The notes beneath the pieces are model-generated. The model worked only from the letters and a program-made list of their open reading frames with translations. It did no database searches and was not told where the DNA came from. A program made the translations under genes and the position numbers. 64,000 nucleotides of DNA from assembly GCF_021183825.1 (NCBI RefSeq), contig NZ_CP089211.1, positions 1-64,000 on the forward strand, read 5' to 3'. Below are positions 25,334 through 34,765 of the stretch, in pieces. The stretch is from Sinomicrobium kalidii (GTDB lineage Bacteria > Bacteroidota > Bacteroidia > Flavobacteriales > Flavobacteriaceae). The first letter of the stretch is position 1. Every line of letters begins with the position of its first letter.

Positions 25334-27172
25334 TCAGGTTTTGGTCCGGAATTCTGAGGAAAACTCTTCCCGGTCGGCCTTCATCAGTATATCGAGCTCC
25401 TGCATCTTTTCCCTTACCGCTACAATATATTCTTCATCATTGCGTATGCTGGACAGATACTTCAGCGTTTTTTCATCATGAATAAAAAAGGTTTTGGCGG
25501 CACGAACTGCCTCATGTCTTTTGTGTCCCAGTATTTTAAGTGCATCTACACCTAACCGCAGGCTGGTATCCAGGTTTTCCCTGTAGATGTGCATCATCCC
25601 GGCATTCATCTGGTTATAGGCTTCGTCCCTGTCCCTCGCACGGACCAGCATATACAAATGCGGAAAATGTCTTTTTACGGTGTCGATGAGCATCATCCGT
25701 TTTTCTTTGTCTCCGATGGCAATGATCAGTATCTCCGCCTTATTGGCCCCGGCTATTTCCAGGAGGTCGTGCCTGGTAGCATCACCGAAATAGACTTTCA
25801 GTCCCACCCTCCTGAGAAAATCCACATTATCACTGTCGTAGTCCAGTACGGTTACCGGGACGTTGTGGGCCTGGAGAAAACGCCCCACCGTATTGCCGAA
25901 ATGGCCATATCCGGCGATAATGATCGGATTTTCCTCATTTTCAACATCGTTGTAATCACCATCTTTATCATCCGTGCTCACCGCACATAACCTGGGAAGA
26001 ACTAGTTTTTCATTCAGCAGCATGATAAGCGGTGTAAATGCCATGGATATGGCTACGGTGGCCATCATCAGGGAGTTTATTTCGTTGGAAATGATGCCTT
26101 CTGCCAGACTGAAATTCAGCAGAACAAAGGCAAATTCCCCGATCTGGGCCAGGCCAAGGCTAAAAATAGCATTCTGTGCATTCCTCAGGTGAAATATTTT
26201 GCCCAGCACAAAAAGGACAATTGCTTTCAGCACAATTATGCTCAAAACCAGGGCCGTAATACGTCCGGGCTGTTCCATTATCAGGCCGAAATCTATCGTA
26301 GATCCCACGGTCATAAAGAAGAGCCCGAGAAGCAATCCCTTAAACGGGTCAATAGCGCTTTCCAGTTCGTGCCGGTATTCGCTGTTGGCCAGTAACACCC
26401 CGCCGAGAAAAGCTCCCAGCGCAGGGCTCAGTCCCACAACATGCATTAAAATGGCAATCCCCACCACCAATAACAGCGATATGGCAGTAAACATTTCTCT
26501 CAAACGTGTCCTGGCCATAATGCGGAATACCGGGTATAGCAGGTATTTCCCGGCCACAACGATCACAACTACCGCACCAATTACGGCAAGTGTCTGTCCC
26601 CATCCCGGCAAATGCCCTAACAGTGTTGTTTCTTCTGCAGTTGTTGTCCTGCCGTTACCGGACAGCAGGGGAAGTACGGCCAGGACGGGAATTATGCCCA
26701 TATCCTGAAAAAGCAGTACGGCAAATGAACTTCTGCCGGCCATGGTCTTGTTCCACCCTTTTTCATCGAGTATTTGCAATACAATGGCGGTGGACGACAT
26801 GGAAATAATGATTCCTATTGTAAGGGCAACCTGCCAGGAATATCCGATGTAATATGCAATGACAAACCCCAGTAAAGTGGTACTTATGAGTTGCGCACCA
26901 CCCAGTCCCAAAATCCTGCGGCGCAATCGCCATAACCGTAGCGGTTCCAGTTCAAGCCCTATAACGAAAAGCATCATCACTACGCCGAATTCGGCAAAAT
27001 GCATAACATCCTGGCTTTCCTCGCCTACGAGTTCAAGAAAAGACGGCCCGATAAGCATCCCTGCCAGGAGGTAACCCAATACGGAGCCCAGTTTAAAATA
27101 CCGGGCTATCGGAACCATGATCACCGCCCCTGCCAGGTAAATGAACGTGTGGATAAAAAACGTTTCGTGCAT
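25334..27172 (-). CDS. Monovalent cation:proton antiporter of the CPA2 family (KefB/KefC-like) with RCK_N domain
   Basis: The 612-residue inner-membrane protein has a transporter domain of about 12 hydrophobic segments (about 1-385) with the CPA2 pattern GLELEPLRLWRLRR and LGAFLGGVLLANS. A cytosolic TrkA-N/RCK_N Rossmann domain follows at about 415-530 (IIAGYGHFGNTVGRFL), able to bind a nucleotide for gating. The C-terminal tail is charged. It probably exchanges K+ or Na+ for H+ in pH or electrophile stress. Glutathione gating as in KefC is not implied. It is monocistronic between the molybdenum cluster and a repressor gene. Confidence 0.9.
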   Translation of the reverse strand: MHETFFIHTFIYLAGAVIMVPIARYFKLGSVLGYLLAGMLIGPSFLELVGEESQDVMHFAEFGVVMMLFVIGLELEPLRLWRLRRRILGLGGAQLISTTLLGFVIAYYIGYSWQVALTIGIIISMSSTAIVLQILDEKGWNKTMAGRSSFAVLLFQDMGIIPVLAVLPLLSGNGRTTTAEETTLLGHLPGWGQTLAVIGAVVVIVVAGKYLLYPVFRIMARTRLREMFTAISLLLVVGIAILMHVVGLSPALGAFLGGVLLANSEYRHELESAIDPFKGLLLGLFFMTVGSTIDFGLIMEQPGRITALVLSIIVLKAIVLFVLGKIFHLRNAQNAIFSLGLAQIGEFAFVLLNFSLAEGIISNEINSLMMATVAISMAFTPLIMLLNEKLVLPRLCAVSTDDKDGDYNDVENEENPIIIAGYGHFGNTVGRFLQAHNVPVTVLDYDSDNVDFLRRVGLKVYFGDATRHDLLEIAGANKAEILIIAIGDKEKRMMLIDTVKRHFPHLYMLVRARDRDEAYNQMNAGMMHIYRENLDTSLRLGVDALKILGHKRHEAVRAAKTFFIHDEKTLKYLSSIRNDEEYIVAVREKMQELDILMKADREEFSSEFRTKT

Positions 27173-27250
27173 TGGTTTTACAGCTAAAAAGTGAGAATTC
27201 CGGTTGTCTTGTCATGCCCAACAAGGCTACCGGATAGAAACACCAATTTA

Positions 27251-27281
27251 CAAATAAAAAAGGAAAGGTTCTCACCTTCCC
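27251..27281 (-). terminator. Rho-independent terminator of the repressor gene
   Basis: On the minus strand the stem GGGAAGGT / ACCTTTCC has a GAGA loop (27262-27281) and is followed by TTTTTTATTTG. It lies 83 bp after the stop codon of the gene at 27364-28050, and separates it from the antiporter gene. Confidence 0.7.
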
Positions 27282-27363
27282 TTTTTATAAAACCACAGCA
27301 ATTAATCGGGTTGAGTTCAACAACAACTAATTGATCTTTATCCCATCGGGTAATATTTCATTA

Positions 27364-28050
27364 TCAGTCTATAAAATCGTGAGAAACCACATTGGTGACT
27401 TTCCATATTTCAGCAATATTCCCGGCAGTCATCTTTACCTTACCGGGAGGGATCTTGTTATCGTTGGTCATTACATACACAATACTGTCATCCTCAGGGT
27501 TCAGATCGGCGCGGCCGATAAAAATACCCTGTTTTGTGTTGACAAAAACATAAGTGCTCCCTTCTACTACGGATTTTGTATCGTATACCCGTTCCCCGAT
27601 CACGTAAGACACTCCTTTAAAGTTGGAAATGGCCGAAAAATCGGTAACCTGAAACGCTCTGGTGTTTTCTCCGGGGGAAAAGGGAAAATGATACCTGGGC
27701 AGGTTGGCTATGAAGGATTTGTCATTCCTTTTTGACACGTATTGGTACTGCAGCTCAAGAGGCACAACGATTATTCCTTTTGGTTCGTACACATCATGAG
27801 AGAACAATCGGTTAAAATCAAGTTTATGTAATTTGCCTATAGTGATGAGTCTTTCATAATCAATACTGTTTCTCTTTTTCCATGTGGATATGGTGTTGGG
27901 CCGCACCCCCAGAAATTCGGCAAGGTCTTTATTGGTCTTAAAACCAAAATAATCTTTGAGGTTCTGCAGGACATCATCTACGGAAAACGCTTCCGTAACG
28001 AGGATTTTTTTGGGCTCCTGCTCACGACCGGTCTTTTTCTTTTTTTTCAT
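27364..28050 (-). CDS. CI-like repressor with N-terminal helix-turn-helix and S24-like C-terminal region
   Basis: The 228-residue protein has a lysine-rich start and a helix-turn-helix at about 35-75 (TNKDLAEFLGVRPNTISTWKKRN), like phage CI-type repressors. The C-terminal half (GVSYVIGERVYDTKSVVEGSTYVFVN and following beta strands) resembles the S24 fold. I cannot identify a Ser/Lys peptidase dyad with confidence. No phage genes are near, so it is either domesticated or a chromosomal stress regulator of the kind common in flavobacteria. It is monocistronic with its own terminator. Targets are unknown; the adhesin operon downstream of its promoter region is one candidate. Confidence 0.75.
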   Translation of the reverse strand: MKKKKKTGREQEPKKILVTEAFSVDDVLQNLKDYFGFKTNKDLAEFLGVRPNTISTWKKRNSIDYERLITIGKLHKLDFNRLFSHDVYEPKGIIVVPLELQYQYVSKRNDKSFIANLPRYHFPFSPGENTRAFQVTDFSAISNFKGVSYVIGERVYDTKSVVEGSTYVFVNTKQGIFIGRADLNPEDDSIVYVMTNDNKIPPGKVKMTAGNIAEIWKVTNVVSHDFID

Positions 28051-28152
28051 ATTGTTCCTGTATTACACATACTGTCCCATTTCCGGAACTCCTTCCTTTC
28101 CAATACAAACGTCACCATACCTATTGTTTAGTATAGTCTCCTCCCTGTTTTA

Positions 28153-30078
28153 TTACATTTTTATAAGAATAAATTCACTTCTCCTGTTTAACTGATGTTC
28201 TTCTGCACTACACGACACCCCATCCGAACAATGGTTGATAAGCCTGGTTTCACCATAACCTTTTCCGCTTATCCGATCCGGTGACACCCCTCCTTTATTG
28301 ACAATATAATCTACGGTCGCCTTTGCCCTTCGTTCGGAAAGCGCCCTGTTATAGGCATCACTTCCCCTGCTGTCGGTATGGGAACGTACTTCTATAACAA
28401 TATCCGGATATTTCTTCATCACCGCAATCACTTTCGCAAGTTCTATTTCTGACCTTTTTCGTATAGCAGCGCCGTCAAAATCAAAATATATGGGTTTCAG
28501 GGCCAGTTTTTTTGTCAGGTCATCTCCTGTGGTGATCCGGATGTCTTCCCGGTTGAGTTCTATTACCACCTCCCGGGTTTCACCGTTGTCCAGTTCCTTT
28601 ATCCATTTTTCCTTGCTCCGGTAGTCTTCCTTTCCCGCACGGAGATTATATCCCGCAAAAGGCCATACCGAAATACAGAAATTCCCCGAGGCATCAGTCT
28701 GTACGCTGGCCAGTTCTTTGTGTTCGTTGTCATAAAGTATCACTTCTGCTCCGGATAACGGGTTTTTGGTGATACTGTCCTTCACTTCGCCGCACAGTTT
28801 TGCGTTAAAAGCCAACGGAACTTCCGTCACCGCCGAATAGATATTGTCAAAACCGCTTGCTTCTCCCCGGTTGGAAGACAGAAAACCTTCTCCGGAACGA
28901 CGGGTGATATAAGCAAAATCATCGGCGGTGGAATTCACGGGGTTACCGAGGTTAACCACCCTGTAACTTCCGAAAGGGTCTTTTATCGCCGCGAAGACAT
29001 CCAGTCCTCCCAGGCCGGGATGCCCGTCGGAAGCAAAGTACAATACGCCTGTTTCATCCACAAAGGGAAAGGACTCCCTTCCCGGAGTATTTATAACACT
29101 TCCCAGATTACGCACCTCACCAAAACTGCCGTCTTCCTTTATTTCTGTTACGAAAAGATCGGAACTTCCCAGCGTCCCAGAACGGTCCGAAACAAAATAC
29201 AACAGGTTTTCGTCTGCGTTCAGTGCGGGGTGGGCCGTGGAATAGGCTTCGTTATTTACAGACAGGTCTTCTATGTTACCCCACTTCCCGTCTTTTAATG
29301 TAGCGCGGTAAATCTTCAGGTGATTGGTCCCGTCTTCCGCTTTACCATATTGTCCTTTGCGATAGTTATTCCGGGTAAAATACATCGTTTTTCCGTCCCG
29401 GGTTATAACCGGAGTGGACTGATGGTACTTCGAATTAACATCCCCGGCCACTTTTTCCGGGTTTTCCAGAAGCCCGTCACTGTTCACCGTAGCACTGTAC
29501 AACTTTAAAAACGGTTTTTCGTTCCACTTGTGCGTCCTTTTGACAAATATCCCGGTATCCCTCGCCGAAGCAAAGATGACCTTGTCTTCCCCGTTATAGG
29601 CCGTGCCAAAGTCTGCATATGCCGTATTGACGCCTGCGTCTTTCAATGTAAACCGCTTTTTGTTGTTTTTGAGCGTATGCACAGCTTCTGCAAGTGATTT
29701 TTCATCTTTTGGTTTTCCTACCAGCTCGTAAAACCGATTGAGCATCTTCCCGGCTTCCTTATATTTTTCCCCTGCCTTGAGACACTGGGCATAGCGGTAA
29801 TAATATTCCGCTTCCACATCACCGGGTCCCTCCAGCATTTTCCTGTAATACGGCAGGGCATCGGCATAACGGGCGTTGAAATAATGGGTATCCGCCAGTT
29901 TTCCGTACAGGTCGTTGGATTGATAGCCTGCCTCCACCAATTTTTCATAGAGTTCGCTTGCCCTAATATAAGCAAATTTTTCGTATTTACTGTCAGCACG
30001 GGCTTTCCGCGTTTCCTGGGCAGCTATTGTAAAACCTCCCGCAAGGTATAAAACTGCTATAAATAGTGCTTTGTTCAT
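28153..30078 (-). CDS. OmpA-family protein with TPR-like and PD40 repeats, T9SS-associated
   Basis: The 641-residue exported protein has a signal peptide ending at AAQ (about 21). TPR-like helices follow (to about 130), then WD40-like PD40 repeats (about 195-400: TPVITRDGKTMYFTRN, HPALNADENLLYFVSDRSG). A carboxypeptidase-regulatory-like beta domain covers about 430-500. The C-terminal OmpA domain (about 525-641) has the peptidoglycan-binding pattern VRSHTDSRGSDAYNRALSERRA. This layout is that of PorE-like proteins and the OmpA partners of PorP/SprF in type IX secretion. It is the last gene of the six-gene operon, 17 bp after the PorP/SprF gene. Confidence 0.9.
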   Translation of the reverse strand: MNKALFIAVLYLAGGFTIAAQETRKARADSKYEKFAYIRASELYEKLVEAGYQSNDLYGKLADTHYFNARYADALPYYRKMLEGPGDVEAEYYYRYAQCLKAGEKYKEAGKMLNRFYELVGKPKDEKSLAEAVHTLKNNKKRFTLKDAGVNTAYADFGTAYNGEDKVIFASARDTGIFVKRTHKWNEKPFLKLYSATVNSDGLLENPEKVAGDVNSKYHQSTPVITRDGKTMYFTRNNYRKGQYGKAEDGTNHLKIYRATLKDGKWGNIEDLSVNNEAYSTAHPALNADENLLYFVSDRSGTLGSSDLFVTEIKEDGSFGEVRNLGSVINTPGRESFPFVDETGVLYFASDGHPGLGGLDVFAAIKDPFGSYRVVNLGNPVNSTADDFAYITRRSGEGFLSSNRGEASGFDNIYSAVTEVPLAFNAKLCGEVKDSITKNPLSGAEVILYDNEHKELASVQTDASGNFCISVWPFAGYNLRAGKEDYRSKEKWIKELDNGETREVVIELNREDIRITTGDDLTKKLALKPIYFDFDGAAIRKRSEIELAKVIAVMKKYPDIVIEVRSHTDSRGSDAYNRALSERRAKATVDYIVNKGGVSPDRISGKGYGETRLINHCSDGVSCSAEEHQLNRRSEFILIKM

Positions 30079-30095
30079 TGTACTGTTACTTTGGT

Positions 30096-31031
30096 TTAGA
30101 AGAATCTCGGAGAAATCATCCTGTTCCTGGAAGAGGAAACAAATTCGAAACGGAGAAACACTTCGTGTGTCCCGGAATTGTAATTTCCCAGTCCAGTGGT
30201 ATCCCAGTCATAGGTATAGCCTACATGAAGCCCTTCGGTGATACTAAAACCGGCCAGGGCGCTTACGGCAGCATCCCAGCGATAGGCCGCTCCGAGCGTA
30301 AATTTCTCGTTGAACAGGAAATTGGCTGAAACATCGACCCCCAGTGGCGCACCACTTACGGCCTTGACCAATGCAGCGGGTTTGAATTTCAGTGTCGGGC
30401 TAAGGTCAAAAACATAACCTCCTATGAGATAGAAGTGCATTTTTTCCTTGGCTACGGACTGCTGGATATCGTCATAAAAGTGGGTTTCCAGCAGTGCGGG
30501 TACGGAAAGTCCCACATACCAGTTACTGGCATGTAAGTAGGCCCCGGCGCCTATGTTGGGGGAAAATTTGCTCAACCTGCCGCTGAGTTCCGGGTCGCCG
30601 GGATCATGAATGTTCAGCTTGTCGTAGTTGACTTCCAGAAAACTTCCCCCGGCCATTATTCCCAGGTTCAGCCAGGTATCATATCCCAGTTGCAGTTTAT
30701 AGGAGAAACTGGCATTGACATAGGTATCCCTGGAAGGTCCGATTTCGTCGTTGATAATGGACAGCCCCAATCCGTGTCCCCGGTAACTTATGGGGGAATG
30801 GATGGAAAACTGTGCAGTTTCGGGAGCTCCTTCTAGGCCCGCCCACTGCTGCCGGTACAGTCCCAGTATACTGGCTACCCCCCGGGTACCTGCATAACCG
30901 GGATTAACACTCACGGTGTTATACATATATTGTGTGTATTGCGGTTCCTGTTGTGCAAAAGTTATCCATGAACCCAACAACCCTAATACCAAAAATAGCT
31001 TCTTCATCTGTCTCGTTTTTTGCTTCTTCAT
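30096..31031 (-). CDS. PorP/SprF family type IX secretion membrane protein
   Basis: The 311-residue outer-membrane beta-barrel protein has a signal peptide and then QEPQYTQYMYNTVSVNPGYAGTRG, the hallmark start of PorP/SprF proteins. Published work shows that SprF-like proteins are needed to secrete type B T9SS cargo encoded next to them. Here a type B cargo gene lies 11 bp upstream, so a dedicated pair is the natural reading. Translation may start at 31031 or at an internal ATG 24 bp later that gives a tighter signal peptide. Confidence 0.93.
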   Translation of the reverse strand: MKKQKTRQMKKLFLVLGLLGSWITFAQQEPQYTQYMYNTVSVNPGYAGTRGVASILGLYRQQWAGLEGAPETAQFSIHSPISYRGHGLGLSIINDEIGPSRDTYVNASFSYKLQLGYDTWLNLGIMAGGSFLEVNYDKLNIHDPGDPELSGRLSKFSPNIGAGAYLHASNWYVGLSVPALLETHFYDDIQQSVAKEKMHFYLIGGYVFDLSPTLKFKPAALVKAVSGAPLGVDVSANFLFNEKFTLGAAYRWDAAVSALAGFSITEGLHVGYTYDWDTTGLGNYNSGTHEVFLRFEFVSSSRNRMISPRFF

Positions 31032-31042
31032 TGTCCCCTTCG

Positions 31043-32281
31043 TTAATTGATATACAAATACCCCGACTTGTCCCGCATCACGTTCCCGTCCTTATACTTC
31101 AGGATATAGAAATAGGTCCCGGTAGGCAATAACCTGCCCTTGTTTACCGTAGCGCGGCCGTGTGAATAGCCGTCAAAACGGATATTGGTATTGTTATACC
31201 CTTTTGCTTCGTATACTTTTACGCCCCAGCGGTTGTAGATCTCCACGGTATTGTCCGGGTAATTTTCTATGCCTTTCAGGAAAAAGAAATCGTTCCGGCC
31301 GTCCCCGTTGGGCGATATACCGTTATAGACTACCAGGCCGCTATCCGGTATTTCGTCATCCATGACCTTTCCGAAAGTGAAAATCCCATAGCCCGATACG
31401 GCTGTGGTGACGGTCTGTTCTTCCCGGTTTACCGTACCGCCTTCGTCTTTCCACCGGTTGTTTTCGGCATCCCAACGCACAATACGGATCGATTTGCCTT
31501 CTTCTTCCCTGATCATATCCGAAGGGGTTGTATCCTCATTCCAGGTGAGCGTAAGTACAATTCCGGACGCCCCGTTGGTACGGTTGATCTCCCAGTATTC
31601 TGCGTTATCTATCTGTTCTATATCTTCTTCCTTAGCGGAATGCGGATACAGGGTATTGGAATTTTCCAGGATGTACTGCGAGGTAAAGTGATCTGAAGCA
31701 TCCGAAGGGGCAGACATGGAGGCCCTGCGGTAATAGCCGCCGTCACCTACGGGATAATCGAAGGCTTCATCGCCTATTTTACGGACCTGTCCGTCTACAA
31801 AACTGTCATCGGAGACCAACTTGTGAGAGGCCCCCTGCTGAAAAGTGACCAGTCCGCCGTAGGCATCGCCATCTACAATACCGTCCTTAAACCCGGCCTT
31901 TCCGTAGATATTGATATCGCCGGAAAGGTTAAAGGAGGGTTGTGCCGCGGGATTGTCAAACAATACATTGAAAAAATCGGACGGCATCAACCCGGATATG
32001 GACTGTACCCCGTAAAGCCCGGTAAACAGGGTTTTTCCGGAGGCCTGTCCGGCAGTAAAACTCACCAGGCCGTCGTTATTGAAATTTCCGTAGACAAAAA
32101 ATTCCCCGTCATTGATAAGGTCACCGCTTTCCCTGTTGTCGAAATCGCCCAGTGTAGACACCTGTGTTCCCGGAGTTATAACCAGTTCACCCGTGTTAAC
32201 GGTTTGTGCCGATGTACGGAATGCCAGGAGGAAAACAGAACAGGCACCCATTAATTTTATGAATGTGGTATTGTGCATCAT
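31043..32281 (-). CDS. T9SS type B cargo protein (gliding-motility C-terminal domain)
   Basis: The 412-residue protein has a signal peptide (to about 25). The middle region is rich in Gly, Asp and Asn and looks like beta-structure. The C-terminal domain of about 90 residues has the gliding-type signature GISPNGDGRNDFFFLKGI, then YPDNTVEIYNRWGVKVYE and GTYFYILKYKDG. This type B sorting domain directs export by the type IX system and surface attachment. It is the only product of the operon with a T9SS sorting domain that I can recognise. The passenger has no recognised enzyme; a surface adhesin or structural role is likely. Confidence 0.9.
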   Translation of the reverse strand: MMHNTTFIKLMGACSVFLLAFRTSAQTVNTGELVITPGTQVSTLGDFDNRESGDLINDGEFFVYGNFNNDGLVSFTAGQASGKTLFTGLYGVQSISGLMPSDFFNVLFDNPAAQPSFNLSGDINIYGKAGFKDGIVDGDAYGGLVTFQQGASHKLVSDDSFVDGQVRKIGDEAFDYPVGDGGYYRRASMSAPSDASDHFTSQYILENSNTLYPHSAKEEDIEQIDNAEYWEINRTNGASGIVLTLTWNEDTTPSDMIREEEGKSIRIVRWDAENNRWKDEGGTVNREEQTVTTAVSGYGIFTFGKVMDDEIPDSGLVVYNGISPNGDGRNDFFFLKGIENYPDNTVEIYNRWGVKVYEAKGYNNTNIRFDGYSHGRATVNKGRLLPTGTYFYILKYKDGNVMRDKSGYLYIN

Positions 32282-32282
32282 C

Positions 32283-34235
32283 TTATTGTTTTGCTTTTGA
32301 GGGCAGCATGGGGTTGGTTATCACTATACATTTTTCCAGGATGGTCTCTAATTGCAGGTAGCACCCCGGTTCCATCCCCGGTACAACCGCATAGAATCTG
32401 GTCACTGTTGTGCCATCGATATTTGCATGGAAATCTCCCGTCACTTCCTGTGAACCTGCCTCTCCGGGGATACCGTCGTAAAATGTTGTTCCGGATGGAT
32501 AGCTATCGGTAACAGTCGTTCTCGCAACATTTCCCCCGGTACAAAAGGATGTAAAGCGTTTAAAGCCTTCATCCGTAACATCAGGGCATGTAACCCCGGC
32601 TATATTTATCGTTGATAAAAAATCACCATAAACGGGTCCGTAACAATCACCCGAAGCGTACTCCCGGATAAAATCGGTATCCAATGATGTACCCGATGTG
32701 GCTCCGGTGCCTGTTATTTGTCCGTTGATCGGAATGTTCAAACCACAACTGCCGGCAGAGGTGGTCAACAATGTACAATCGTCCGTAACGCGAATCTTGT
32801 ACCTGAGTTTCCCCAGTAGTTCATCGGGGGTATTTCCCAACGGTATGGTACCAATGTCCCATATAATCTTACCTCCCGGGGTTTCATCGGGATCATTGCT
32901 GTCAGGATGTTCCCAGGTAATGGTTCCTCCGAGCGTTTCTGCCGAAGCTTCCACGAAATGTACATTAGGCGGAAGAGGTACCTCTACCCTGGCATTGTCG
33001 ATCGCTTCGGTTCCCCGGTTATATATGGAAAGTTCAAACTCCATTTCCTGTCCCGGGTCTACAACACCGTCATGGATTATTCCCGTATCCGTAGGCGTAT
33101 TTACTCCGTCTACTTCCGGCACATAGGCATCCACGGCAAAAACAATGTTGTAAATAATATAAGTATCCTGGGTGGTTCCATAACGGAATCGGGACGATGT
33201 CTGATTATTGGCTATAATCTGGTTGCCATTATTATCCAGATCGAATATACTAATGTCAAGTCCCGTATTATTCTGTAAGTTCGGGTTCCGGGAATTTCCC
33301 CCGGTATATATGGAAGAGTTAAAAAAGTTAGTGGTCGCGTTACCTCCATGGTTTAAATATATCCAATTGGAATCGGCTGCATTTCTGATCTGAAAATAAT
33401 CCCCAGGTATACCAACATCCCCTTCACCTGCCATCATACCTAATGTTACAGCTACGTCTCCGTTCTGTGCAGCCCGGAAACCGGATACTGATAGTTGGTG
33501 ACTGACCGTTGCCGAACCGGTGACATAGCCATGTCCGTCAAATACTGTGATATCCCGCCATTTCATAGCGGGATTTTTATAAACCACGACCAGGCCCCAA
33601 CCTCCGTAGTAACCGGTTCCTCCCCCGTTCCCTTCCCGGAGGGCCATATCCGCTACAAAGTATTCACCTGCTCCGTTCGCTCTTACATAATCGGTGACAT
33701 CGGCATAGGCAGAATACATAAAACCATCAGAAGTAGTCGGGTAATAAATATCATCCTGCCCGGCAGTAATCTCCTGGTAGGTGCCCCCCGCTTTTTTTAG
33801 TTTGACCTTTCGCTTATCCAGTTCTTTACCCGATACCGTAAATGTATTAGGACTACTTGAGCCATTATGAGATCTTCCCGACCAATACAATCCCGCATAA
33901 ATAATTTCGGAGCACTCCTCTTCTCCTTCCAGGGTGAGTGTAGCCGAAGAGGAGTTAAGTGTATTCTGGTCCCCGTCGATATCCACATATCTCATATCAG
34001 TATTACTGTTATTGGTAAAGTCAGAATAATTGACCAATGTCATATTCGTATTACCGATCATAGTAAAATCACCCTGCAGGTTGTAATTGGTCGCATTCGT
34101 ATATGGTGCGGGAGCCTTGTCTGATGTCCGGGGTTCAAAAGGCACCCTAACCTGGGCAAACCCTGAAAAATGGGCCATAAACAAAAACAGGAAGGCAATA
34201 ACCCGCAAAGTAGTATTTATAAAATCTGCTTTCAT
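32283..34235 (-). CDS. Large exported surface protein with DUF11-like repeat domain
   Basis: The 650-residue protein has a signal peptide ending near FAQ (28). The first half contains YAGLYWSGRSHN and AYADVTDYVRANGAGEY, patterns I associate with flavobacterial exported proteins of unknown function. Around residues 385-500 it has a DUF11-like beta domain (DPGQEMEFELSIYNRGTEAI ... VEVPLPPNVHFVEAS). Six or more cysteines near the C-terminus may form disulfides. I see no T9SS sorting domain at the end. It lies 1 bp before the T9SS cargo gene and 11 bp after the 169-residue protein gene. Its role is probably structural at the surface. Confidence 0.75.
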   Translation of the reverse strand: MKADFINTTLRVIAFLFLFMAHFSGFAQVRVPFEPRTSDKAPAPYTNATNYNLQGDFTMIGNTNMTLVNYSDFTNNSNTDMRYVDIDGDQNTLNSSSATLTLEGEEECSEIIYAGLYWSGRSHNGSSSPNTFTVSGKELDKRKVKLKKAGGTYQEITAGQDDIYYPTTSDGFMYSAYADVTDYVRANGAGEYFVADMALREGNGGGTGYYGGWGLVVVYKNPAMKWRDITVFDGHGYVTGSATVSHQLSVSGFRAAQNGDVAVTLGMMAGEGDVGIPGDYFQIRNAADSNWIYLNHGGNATTNFFNSSIYTGGNSRNPNLQNNTGLDISIFDLDNNGNQIIANNQTSSRFRYGTTQDTYIIYNIVFAVDAYVPEVDGVNTPTDTGIIHDGVVDPGQEMEFELSIYNRGTEAIDNARVEVPLPPNVHFVEASAETLGGTITWEHPDSNDPDETPGGKIIWDIGTIPLGNTPDELLGKLRYKIRVTDDCTLLTTSAGSCGLNIPINGQITGTGATSGTSLDTDFIREYASGDCYGPVYGDFLSTINIAGVTCPDVTDEGFKRFTSFCTGGNVARTTVTDSYPSGTTFYDGIPGEAGSQEVTGDFHANIDGTTVTRFYAVVPGMEPGCYLQLETILEKCIVITNPMLPSKAKQ

Positions 34236-34246
34236 AGAATCGGGTT

Positions 34247-34756
34247 TTAATTTGCTGTTTCCAAGGTTTCGAAGAGGATCTCCACTTCGCCTCTCCCTGT
34301 ATCAAAAGACCGTAATGAACGGACCATGTTGGCTACCAGGCTTTCATTTAACGGTTCATAACTATGAATAAGGATATAGCGCAGGTTTTTAAACAAAGCC
34401 AGGTCGGCTTCGGTAATTTCCATAGCTTCCCCGCTATTCCAATTAATGATCAGCAACTGTGCAGTACCGAAATCTTCGGTATACCTGGTGTTCTTTAATT
34501 CGTGTAACAGAGAAACATCTTCAAATTGCACTACCTCGACACCTCCTTTTTTATCCCACGTATATAAAGGGCCGCTTTCTTTTGTAAAGGATAATTTGTA
34601 TGGTGTACCTGCCTTCAGGTATTCCAAATCCTGAACTTCCTTTTTGTTCAAAGTGCTTTGTTTCTTCTCTAAAGAAACTATCTTTTTATTCTGAGCCTGC
34701 CCTTTCCACAGGAAGCACAAGCATACAATGGTTGCGATATATGTTATTTTTTTCAT
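34247..34756 (-). CDS. Small exported protein of unknown function in the adhesin operon
   Basis: The 169-residue protein has a signal peptide (about 1-21, ending GQAQ). The mature part is mixed alpha/beta: KKIVSLEKKQSTLNKKEVQDL, TWDKKGGVEVVQFEDVSLL, LLIINWNSGEAMEITEADLA. I recognise no family. It lies between the giant repeat protein gene (9 bp away) and the 650-residue protein gene, so it is made with them and may help assemble or anchor them in the periplasm. Confidence 0.75.
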   Translation of the reverse strand: MKKITYIATIVCLCFLWKGQAQNKKIVSLEKKQSTLNKKEVQDLEYLKAGTPYKLSFTKESGPLYTWDKKGGVEVVQFEDVSLLHELKNTRYTEDFGTAQLLIINWNSGEAMEITEADLALFKNLRYILIHSYEPLNESLVANMVRSLRSFDTGRGEVEILFETLETAN

Positions 34757-34765
34757 CCTTTGCTC

